Shown one piece after another: positions 8,320 through 13,514 of a stretch of 14,069 nucleotides of DNA. The stretch's first letter is position 1. The number at the start of each line of letters is the position of its first letter. Under the pieces are notes generated by a model. The model saw only the letters and a list, made by a program, of their open reading frames with translations, was not told the DNA's origin and searched no databases. The stretch covers positions 1 through 14,069 of the forward strand of contig JALWZX010000055.1 in assembly GCA_027002375.1 (NCBI GenBank), in the 5' to 3' direction. The position numbers were made by a program, and so were the translations under genes. The stretch comes from a candidate division WWE3 bacterium. Lineage in GTDB: Bacteria; Patescibacteriota; WWE3; 2-01-FULL-39-13.

Positions 8320-8675
8320 TAGTAGCCCAGGTCTTCCTTACACCGAGTGGTGCAGGATTTTTTTATCGCCTCCTTATCAGGGGGCGAGACTAGGGCTACT
8401 AATATTAAAGTTAGGGCGACAGTTAATGCCACTACTACTAAGGATAATGAGATTACCCCTAGAATTGTGGTAGCAATTAGCCCCCACTTCAATATTTTTT
8501 TCTGTCGCGATTTATAATCTGCGACAGCTGCATTCCACCGTTTATTAAAACAAGTGGCGATGCATTTTGCCAAAGCTGCCTTTCGCTCAGCTTCGGCTTT
8601 TTCGTTTTGGTACCTTATGAAAAGTACCAAAACTACTACTGCTATTAATAGCAGTAATATAATTCCCCATTCCAT
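8319..8675 (-). CDS. Small membrane protein with twin CX3C motifs
   Basis: I do not recognise this 118-aa protein. Residues 4-20 form a strongly hydrophobic N-terminal membrane segment followed by RYQNEKAEAERKAALAK, a charged helix. Residues 64-98 are a second hydrophobic stretch long enough for one long or two short membrane helices. Four Cys occur as two CX3C pairs, C38/C42 (CIATC) and C108/C112 (CTTRC), one on each side of the second hydrophobic stretch. Both pairs sit in charged, probably helical segments, so helix-to-helix disulfides or metal binding are possible (inference). The start is firm: AAGGAGGT lies 4 nt before the ATG, the only perfect Shine-Dalgarno in the window. The gene converges on the SpoU-type methyltransferase gene. 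Function is unknown. Confidence 0.8.
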   Translation of the reverse strand: MEWGIILLLLIAVVVLVLFIRYQNEKAEAERKAALAKCIATCFNKRWNAAVADYKSRQKKILKWGLIATTILGVISLSLVVVALTVALTLILVALVSPPDKEAIKKSCTTRCKEDLGY

Positions 8676-8769
8676 GATTACCTCCTTATGGAGCGGGGGT
8701 GATTCTGTTCCGAATAAACGAACAGATATCTAGTTTTCATATTTGGCATGCATACCAAATATCTGTTCG
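8676..8769 (-). promoter_or_regulatory. Structured leader of the twin-CX3C membrane gene
   Basis: On the minus strand this leader holds an 11-bp inverted repeat (arms 8719-8729 and 8759-8769, CGAACAGATAT) and an inner 8-bp hairpin (8739-8746 with 8755-8762). The two share bases 8759-8762, so they compete. A third copy of the CTGTTC word at 8705-8710 can pair with 8720-8725. Next to the gene, CTCC-ATAA-GGAG (8682-8693) puts most of the Shine-Dalgarno (8680-8687) in a small stem. No clear promoter hexamers were identified. The layout suggests an attenuator or translational switch, or the remnant of a small palindromic element. Confidence 0.5.
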
Positions 8770-8990
8770 CTTTAGAAACAAAATCCATTTAGCACTTTAG
8801 ACGTATCGCTTATTTAACATAGAGCTTTTCTATTTAAATGTGCAAATAGGGCAGTATCCATTCATTAGTGCTGTAACGATTATAGGCCTATTAGAGTGCG
8901 GTGTCTACAAGTAACTCATAGTCTTCGTTAATGCGTAAGGGTTTACGTTAAATGTATTATTAGGATTGCTGTTCTTGCACTGTTGATAAG
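8770..8990. other. Intergenic region with no recognisable gene
   Basis: Together with the leader above, this makes 315 bp without a coding region. I see no plausible ORF, tRNA or strong terminator. The only local structure is a weak 5-bp hairpin (CGTAA...TTACG) near 8935-8950, downstream of galU on the minus strand. Confidence 0.5.
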
Positions 8991-9863
8991 TTAATCGCTG
9001 GTTTCACTCATAAATTCCAAAACAGTCTTAGTATAATTTATAGGATCACCTGTAGTTTTCCAATCACCCGATATTGGCTTAACTAACACCTTGTGCTTTT
9101 TAGCCATTCTATGAATTGCATCAACTGCCCAAAGTTCCCCATCTTTACCTAAATTATCATCAGCAACATATAAGTAATCAAAGATCTTTTGAGTTAACAA
9201 ATATCTGCCAAAACTTAAAAGAGTAGAGGGTGCCTTTTCAGGTTCTGGTTTTTCTATTATATAATCTAGAATATTATCAGAATCTTCTTTTAGCTTAATT
9301 ACACCGAATTTGGTTACATCCGCATCTGGTACGTCTTTTGCGGCTATTACACCTGCAATATCATCGGGTGAATTGTAATATTCATCTACAACTTCTTTAC
9401 ACGCCGAATTTCCAAATACAACATCATCAGTATAAACATATAAAAATACTTCATCTTTGTTTAAGTAAGGCTTCGCGGAAAGCAGTGGTGTACCATTGCC
9501 GTATGGTAAATTTTTACCTTGAGTAATGACGATAATGTTCGGCAAATTAAATACTTCAGCTACTTTTCGAAATCGCTCTTCTTTACCCTGTTTCTCTAAT
9601 TGTTTGTAAATATGCTGAGCTGTATTGTGAAAGTAATCTTCATAAATTGGTTTTCCTTCTTCTGTTGCTACAATAATTATCTCAGTAATACCAGCTTTTA
9701 CACATTCTTCAATTATATGATGTGTTATTGGTTTGTCGCCTATTGGTAACATTGATTTTGGTAATGTTTTTGTTATTGGTAAAAATCTTGTTGCATAACC
9801 TGCATCTGCAAGTACAGCTTTTCTAATTTGTGGTTTTGGTTGAGCTTGTTGATTATTAGTCAT
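8991..9863 (-). CDS. galU: UTP-glucose-1-phosphate uridylyltransferase (GalU-type)
   Basis: The product, 290 aa and usual for bacterial GalU, makes UDP-glucose from UTP and glucose-1-phosphate for cell-surface glycans. The nucleotide-binding loop is AGYATRFLPITKTLPKSMLP (21-40). The usual GxGTR is here GYATR, with Ala at the second conserved Gly position. Other family landmarks are IIEECVKAGI (50-59), the Asp pair in VYTDDVVF (143-150), KFGVI (185-189), IIEKP (202-206), GELWAVDAI (242-250) and GDWKTTGDP (266-274). The first ~12 residues are a polar Gln/Pro-rich extension. The start is supported by TTGACT and a weak -10 ending 8 nt before the ATG. The upstream neighbour on the same strand ends 145 bp away, so galU is probably transcribed alone. 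A related sugar-nucleotide transferase is possible, but GalU fits best. Confidence 0.92.
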   Translation of the reverse strand: MTNNQQAQPKPQIRKAVLADAGYATRFLPITKTLPKSMLPIGDKPITHHIIEECVKAGITEIIIVATEEGKPIYEDYFHNTAQHIYKQLEKQGKEERFRKVAEVFNLPNIIVITQGKNLPYGNGTPLLSAKPYLNKDEVFLYVYTDDVVFGNSACKEVVDEYYNSPDDIAGVIAAKDVPDADVTKFGVIKLKEDSDNILDYIIEKPEPEKAPSTLLSFGRYLLTQKIFDYLYVADDNLGKDGELWAVDAIHRMAKKHKVLVKPISGDWKTTGDPINYTKTVLEFMSETSD

Positions 9864-9871
9864 CGTGTTTC

Positions 9872-9900
9872 ATTTTGTATTTTTGTTAGGGGGAAGTCAA
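9872..9900 (-). promoter_or_regulatory. galU promoter, TTGACT/CAAAAT
   Basis: On the minus strand TTGACT (9895-9900) is 17 nt from CAAAAT (9872-9877), which ends 8 nt before the galU ATG. The -35 is strong and the -10 weak. The same 26 bases recur at 11041-11066. Confidence 0.5.
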
Positions 9901-9927
9901 GTGGTGTGTTTAGTTGTTTAAGTTTGT
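9872..9927. repeat. Diverged intergenic repeat, copy 1
   Basis: The first 26 bases (9872-9897) are identical to 11041-11066, and similarity continues with scattered mismatches for about 56 bases. Read leftward, the copy contains the galU promoter. Confidence 0.8.
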
Positions 9928-10008
9928 GCTCTATATCTTCTTTGTTGCTACTTGTATTAAGACATTTGTACACAATCTAAAAGTGCATATCTTTCATTGG
10001 TTTGTTGA

Positions 10009-10914
10009 TTATCTAGCAATGATGTCTGAATAATCCTCAGGTGGAAATAATGCTTTGTTGGTTTGCTCACTATATTGTGAGTGATCGTAAAGAGATTTAA
10101 GTACAGCAAAATCTTTTTGCGCATCACGTTCATATTCGCTTGCTAATTGTACAACAGGTCTAATTACATCTGTTATAACGTGTAAATCGTCTGTAGTTAC
10201 AGGATGTTCAATTTCTTTTCCGTCTCGTGTTGTTTCCAGTATGCATGCATGCGGATACCTATCGGGATAGTAGTTTGTGTCAATTTCAAACTTATAAGTT
10301 GATCCTTCATGTGTAACTTCGGTTCCAAAGTCATTTGCCCATCTTTGATATCTGCGTGGTGGTACATCGAATGATATAAGATAACCAAGTCCTGTGCCGT
10401 TATTGGATACAGTAAGATGAAAGTCTTCTGGTATTTTCTTGTCTCTCTTCAGAGTGACTTGGGCTTTTCTTAACAATACCTGATGTTCCTTTGTTAGGGA
10501 AAAGGATGCTAATTCTGATATTATTGCTCCGGTATCATTGACAAGCTTTTCTAAGGTATCGGCATGTCCTCTTTTATTCTTTTTTGCTGACTCAAGATCT
10601 AGCAAGATGTATGGACGTGGTGTTTGTTCGCTGGTAGGCGAGTCTTTGTCAGCTTCTACTGGAAATTTTGCCTGTGCCGGAATTGCCAAAGATCTTTTGC
10701 CGTATTTATCTTTGTAAAACATAGACTTTGCTAAAACTGTTCTTTCTGGGAGGAATTCAGTGCGCTCAGAATGCACAATGAATTTTAAGAGGGTATGTGG
10801 ATTAAAACCTAAGTTTGTCAAACGATCAGTAACTTCAGATGCTACAATCATAGCTGACGTTTCAGGAGTAGCTGGGGCTGTCTGGTCCTCAAAATCTTCT
10901 TGTGATAAACCCAT
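10009..10914 (-). CDS. Unrecognised soluble protein
   Basis: I do not recognise this 301-aa product. It has no signal peptide, membrane segment or obvious catalytic motif. The N-terminus (GLSQEDFEDQTAPATPETSA) is acidic and Pro/Thr-rich, so it is probably disordered. The body looks alpha/beta, with the segments FHLTVSNNGTGLGYLISFDV and KFEIDTNYYPDRYPHACILE suggesting a beta-sheet core, and the tail (from about VITDVIRPVVQLASEYERDAQKDF) is helical. An ATG at 10921-10923 directly abuts the TATAAT box and would lie before the transcription start. The next in-frame ATG, at 10912-10914, is 9 nt after the box and is the preferred start. The gene is divergent from the cupin-like gene across 194 bp. 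Confidence 0.75.
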   Translation of the reverse strand: MGLSQEDFEDQTAPATPETSAMIVASEVTDRLTNLGFNPHTLLKFIVHSERTEFLPERTVLAKSMFYKDKYGKRSLAIPAQAKFPVEADKDSPTSEQTPRPYILLDLESAKKNKRGHADTLEKLVNDTGAIISELASFSLTKEHQVLLRKAQVTLKRDKKIPEDFHLTVSNNGTGLGYLISFDVPPRRYQRWANDFGTEVTHEGSTYKFEIDTNYYPDRYPHACILETTRDGKEIEHPVTTDDLHVITDVIRPVVQLASEYERDAQKDFAVLKSLYDHSQYSEQTNKALFPPEDYSDIIAR

Positions 10915-10923
10915 AATAGACAT

Positions 10924-10951
10924 ATTATAACCGCAACCATCCCATAGTCAA
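10924..10951 (-). promoter_or_regulatory. Strong promoter TTGACT-16-TATAAT
   Basis: On the minus strand TTGACT (10946-10951), a 16-nt spacer and TATAAT (10924-10929) form the most canonical promoter in the window. Its position directly against the ATG at 10923 argues that translation begins at the ATG three codons further on, on a leaderless mRNA. Confidence 0.75.
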
Positions 10952-11040
10952 GTTGTTGCTACATTATAGTTATGCTTTGACATGTGCTTGGTAACGGTTG
11001 ATGCGCAGTGTATGTGTAAGGATTATCCTGGTTAATTATA

Positions 11041-11096
11041 ATTTTGTATTTTTGTTAGGGGGAAGTTAAGAGGTGGGTTGAATTGCCAAGCTTTGT
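11041..11096. repeat. Diverged intergenic repeat, copy 2
   Basis: This is the second copy of the 9872-9927 repeat, with an identical 26-base core and a similar flank. Read leftward it gives TTAACT-17-CAAAAT, a weakened version of the galU promoter. Rightward it runs straight into the extended -10 of the cupin-like gene. Two small palindromes lie just before it (AGGATTATCCT at 11019-11029 and AATTATAATT at 11034-11043) and could be operator sites. Confidence 0.75.
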
Positions 11097-11102
11097 TATA
11101 AT
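11094..11102 (+). promoter_or_regulatory. Extended -10 promoter of the cupin-like gene
   Basis: TG-T-TATAAT ends 6 nt before the ATG at 11109, predicting a leaderless transcript. TTGAAT at 11078-11083 is only 13 nt away, too close for a normal -35, so the TG extension probably compensates. Confidence 0.65.
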
Positions 11103-11108
11103 CAAATT

Positions 11109-11471
11109 ATGCCAACAATAAAATCAGGAAATCTAAACAAGAAAGTAGGTGAACATCAAGAAACAAAGGGTTGGATAATCGGGCATTTTATGAATTCCCA
11201 ACCATTTTTTAAAACTGATGATTTCGAAGTTAAATGGTCGGTTCATTCAAAAGGTGATGTTAAGCAAGGTGCTATTGCGAAAAGTAGTGCTAAAACTCTT
11301 GTGATTTTGATTAAAGGTAAAATTTCTATTAAGTTTTCAGAATTAAACAAGAAAGTTTTGTTAACTAAAGTGGGTGATTATGTTGCTTATGATGCGTATG
11401 AGGTTTTGCACAGTTCCGAGTCTTTAGAGGATACTACTATTTTGGTTGTTAGGTGGCCGTCAAAGAGGTAA
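11109..11471 (+). CDS. Small cupin-like protein
   Basis: This 120-aa protein looks like a single small cupin barrel. The N-terminal part has GWIIGHFM and VKWSVHSKGD. The centre has LVILIKGKISIKF, the usual Gly-turn between cupin strands. The C-terminal part has LTKVGDYVAYDAYEVLHSSESLEDTTILVVRWPS, given here as consecutive pieces LTKVGDYVAY, DAYEVLHSS and VVRWPS. His in VHSKGD and VLHSS are candidate metal ligands, but the full three-His/one-Glu set of enzymatic cupins is not obvious, so binding or sensing may be likelier than catalysis. There is no signal peptide. The start follows an extended -10 by 6 nt. The next gene's ATG lies 20 bp after this stop and has its own -10 box. The substrate is unknown. 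Confidence 0.7.
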   Translation: MPTIKSGNLNKKVGEHQETKGWIIGHFMNSQPFFKTDDFEVKWSVHSKGDVKQGAIAKSSAKTLVILIKGKISIKFSELNKKVLLTKVGDYVAYDAYEVLHSSESLEDTTILVVRWPSKR

Positions 11472-11477
11472 ATGGTT

Positions 11478-11483
11478 TATAAT
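11478..11483 (+). promoter_or_regulatory. -10 box of the downstream unrecognised gene
   Basis: TATAAT lies 7 nt before the ATG at 11491 and just after the stop of the cupin-like gene. It decides the start and implies transcription separate from the upstream gene. Confidence 0.55.
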
Positions 11484-11490
11484 TCTATTT

Positions 11491-12180
11491 ATGACAGAAC
11501 ATTTAGGAAATAATTTTGATGGTGATGTTTTTTCTATGTTCTATCCTGTAACACACGTTGATATTCATGGGTATGGGTATGAAGTTGAGGATGAGTACAT
11601 ACGTGTATTAGAGATGATTAATGATGCATTGGCGTTATCGGTTACGTTGGGAACTAGAGCCGAAAGACTTGTTGATTCAATTGATAGAGGATTGTCTCAA
11701 TTGGAACTGACCGCTGTGTTAGGTGACGGTGACTTTTCTAGCAGTCCTATTCTTGCTGAGATATGGGGTATATCTCAGCAAAATGATTCTTTGCCAACTG
11801 CAGTATCATTTAATCCGTATGTTTTAAGATTAAATATTGGTCGTAATGAAGAAATAAGGCGCGGAAAATTCATTGGGATCAAGCCAGATTTATATGGAAA
11901 AAATGATACGGAGCCTCTTTTGCAGTTTTTTCATCTCACAATACATAGATGTTTAAAAACGATGGTTAGATTATATTTTTGTTTTGATAACAAAGAATTT
12001 GATGCTTATTTCGCCAGTGTCGGATCTAGATTCTCTTTAACTGGTCTTGATATTAATGATGAGAGTCAGGATGTTATAAATGGCGACCCTTATAGCGCTA
12101 TTTTGAATGGTTTGAATACCTTTCTAGAGTTGTACAAGAGTAGCGTTGTGTTGCTTCAGAGAAAAACGATTGTTGGTTAG
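11491..12180 (+). CDS. Unrecognised 229-aa protein
   Basis: I do not recognise this product. The frame is open from 11446 using a TTG inside the previous gene, but the ATG at 11491, 7 nt after a TATAAT box, is the better start. The N-terminal third is acidic, with VTHVDIHGYGYEVEDEYIRV, and is followed by a probable helical stretch (LEMINDALALSVTLGTRAER). The C-terminal half has LLQFFHLTIHRCLKTMVRLYFCF, an amphipathic or buried helix, given here as FFHLTIHRCLKTMV. No signal peptide, clear membrane anchor or catalytic motif is seen. It follows the cupin-like gene by 19 bp on the same strand, so a related role is possible, but nothing in the sequence shows one. Confidence 0.7.
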   Translation: MTEHLGNNFDGDVFSMFYPVTHVDIHGYGYEVEDEYIRVLEMINDALALSVTLGTRAERLVDSIDRGLSQLELTAVLGDGDFSSSPILAEIWGISQQNDSLPTAVSFNPYVLRLNIGRNEEIRRGKFIGIKPDLYGKNDTEPLLQFFHLTIHRCLKTMVRLYFCFDNKEFDAYFASVGSRFSLTGLDINDESQDVINGDPYSAILNGLNTFLELYKSSVVLLQRKTIVG

Positions 12181-12362
12181 TGTTAAACTTTCATCTGCAA
12201 TGTGTTCTGCAGGCGAATCCAGTTTATATAAGGTGCATGTTTAATTCAGTATTTTACAATCACTAAAGTGAGCCTAAAGCAGCGAAAGCTATAAGCTGTA
12301 ATGTAACGATTTATTTACAGAGATAAAAGTAGTATACTTTCTACAAAATAGTTTGCACAAAT
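12181..12362. other. Intergenic region upstream of mrr
   Basis: This 182-bp gap contains no plausible gene. It has a palindrome, TCACTAAAGTGA (12260-12271), whose complement reads CAC-TTTA-GTG like the hairpin downstream of mrr, and a candidate -10 (TATACT, 12333-12338) 24 nt before the mrr ATG. No Shine-Dalgarno precedes mrr. Confidence 0.5.
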
Positions 12363-13247
12363 ATGAAATTACCAAAATATCACGAAACGTTTATACCGAT
12401 ATTAGAAGTACTAAATGCTGAAGAGTATTTACATCATAAGGAGCTGAGAATTCGTGTCCGTGATAGATATTATTCTGATTTACCACAGGATTTATTGAAC
12501 AAAAAAACAAGTACAGGAGCAAATGTTCTTCTTGATCGTATCGGTTGGGGAAAATCATATTTGAAGATGGGTAAATTCGTAGACTATCCAAAACGTGGAA
12601 TGGTACAAATTACTGAAAAAGGGAAACAAACTTTGAGAACTAGGAAACTAACTCTACAAGATTTACAAAATGACCCAGATTTTACCGCTTACCGTGAGGC
12701 TCAGAAAAACAAGAAAGAAAATGAAGCGGAAGAAGTATCTATCGAAAACGATTCTCCTCAGGATTTAATCGATTCAGGATTTTCTGCGATTGAAACTCAA
12801 GTTAAGACAGATCTTTTAGAAAAATTAAGAGGTATTGATCCATATTATTTTGAGAAAGTAATTCTACTTCTTCTGAAGAAGATGGGGTACGGAGATCTTA
12901 TTGAAACATCAAAATCCGGTGATGGTGGTGTAGATGGAATTATCAATGAGGACAAACTTGGACTTGAAAAAATCTACATTCAAGCCAAGCGTTACAACGA
13001 AAATAAGGTTCGCGAGAGAGAAATTCGTGATTTTATTGGGGCGATGAGTGGAGACACTAGCAAAGGGGTTTTTGTAACTACTTCAGTTTTTGATGATTCT
13101 GCTATTAAAAAGGCGCACGAAGCTCATCACACAATAATCCTTATCAATGGAAATAAACTTGTAGATTTAATGTATCAATATGGAGTTGGTGTACAAGTAA
13201 GTGATGTTTACGAAATTAAAGAGGTCGATGAAGACTTTTTTGAATAA
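12363..13247 (+). CDS. mrr: Mrr-type restriction endonuclease (type IV)
   Basis: Mrr enzymes cut DNA carrying foreign methylation and act as stand-alone type IV restriction systems. The 294-aa product has the usual two-domain layout. The N-terminal Mrr_N winged-helix-like domain (about 1-95) contains HKELRIRVRDRYY and the loop KTSTGANVLLDRIGWGKSYL, which is followed by a charged linker (about 100-140). The C-terminal Mrr catalytic domain has FEKVILLLLKKMGY (163-176), GDGGVDGII (186-194) and IYIQAKRY (204-211). These supply E165, D191 and the Q207-A208-K209 of a PD-(D/E)xK-type active site, so it looks intact. No partner methylase is visible, as expected for type IV. The gene lies between IS-like hairpins and an insertion sequence, which suggests transfer. 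No Shine-Dalgarno precedes the ATG. Confidence 0.96.
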   Translation: MKLPKYHETFIPILEVLNAEEYLHHKELRIRVRDRYYSDLPQDLLNKKTSTGANVLLDRIGWGKSYLKMGKFVDYPKRGMVQITEKGKQTLRTRKLTLQDLQNDPDFTAYREAQKNKKENEAEEVSIENDSPQDLIDSGFSAIETQVKTDLLEKLRGIDPYYFEKVILLLLKKMGYGDLIETSKSGDGGVDGIINEDKLGLEKIYIQAKRYNENKVREREIRDFIGAMSGDTSKGVFVTTSVFDDSAIKKAHEAHHTIILINGNKLVDLMYQYGVGVQVSDVYEIKEVDEDFFE

Positions 13248-13258
13248 AATTGTTTTTA

Positions 13259-13329
13259 TTATCGCCAAACTTAAAACTACGCACTTTAGTGCGTGGATGG
13301 AGTTAGTCAACAATAGTAATTGGCGATAA
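13259..13329. repeat. Long-range inverted repeat downstream of mrr
   Basis: The arms TTATCGCCAA (13259-13268) and TTGGCGATAA (13320-13329) are perfect reverse complements 51 bases apart and enclose a smaller perfect hairpin. The unit could form a cruciform, terminate mrr, or be the ends of a very small non-autonomous element. Confidence 0.75.
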
Positions 13330-13353
13330 GAAACCACTGGCTTTAGCCCGTGG
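13279..13353 (+). mobile_element. Two hairpins resembling IS200/IS605-type ends
   Basis: Hairpin 1 is ACGCAC-TTTA-GTGCGT (13279-13294), followed by GG...GGAGTTAGTCAA. Hairpin 2 is CCAC-T-GGC-TTTA-GCC-C-GTGG (13334-13353). A GC stem with a TTTA loop followed by GTGG and a TCAA-type end is the usual look of the right end of IS200/IS605 elements and of the 3' end of TnpB guide RNAs (family knowledge). No tnpA or tnpB is present, so these would be remnants or non-autonomous copies. Hairpin 2 might instead be a terminator. Confidence 0.4.
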
Positions 13354-13362
13354 TGTTTCGTT

Positions 13363-13368
13363 TATAAA
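13363..13368 (+). promoter_or_regulatory. -10 box of the truncated DUF4145-like gene
   Basis: TATAAA lies 8 nt before the ATG at 13377, matching the leaderless spacing seen elsewhere in the window. Confidence 0.4.
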
Positions 13369-13376
13369 TTTTAAGT

Positions 13377-13514
13377 ATGAGAAAAGGGAAGTATTATCCA
13401 CCAAAACACGCAACAGGGCAGTTCCATTGTCCTCATTGTGGTGTTTATGCAGAACAAATTTGGGCAAATGTTGAAGCTAGTGCAAACTGGCAACGTTCAT
13501 TTTTGGTCACCTAG
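13377..13514 (+). pseudogene. 5' fragment of a DUF4145-like gene, cut by an IS
   Basis: The frame MRKGKYYPPKHATGQFHCPH then CGVYAEQIWANVEAS runs for 45 codons to a TAG at 13512-13514. The N-terminal CPHC zinc-ribbon pair followed by GVYAEQIW resembles the start of DUF4145 proteins, which are often found in defence or mobile regions (family knowledge). The rest of the protein is missing. Around codons 38-41 the sequence runs into the 3' end of the leftward transposase gene (its stop is 13497-13499), so the last few residues come from the inserted element. The intact gene's continuation should lie beyond the other end of the element, outside the window. The TATAAA box supports the start. Confidence 0.6.

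Noticed and set aside
8676..8990. A small RNA or tRNA gene in the 315-bp gap
   Set aside because: No cloverleaf, conserved RNA motif or promoter-terminator pair is visible; only the leader hairpins next to the membrane gene stand out.
9338..9526. A 62-codon plus-strand frame within galU
   Set aside because: It is antisense to conserved GalU sequence, with a composition rich in His, Leu and Gln typical of a shadow frame.
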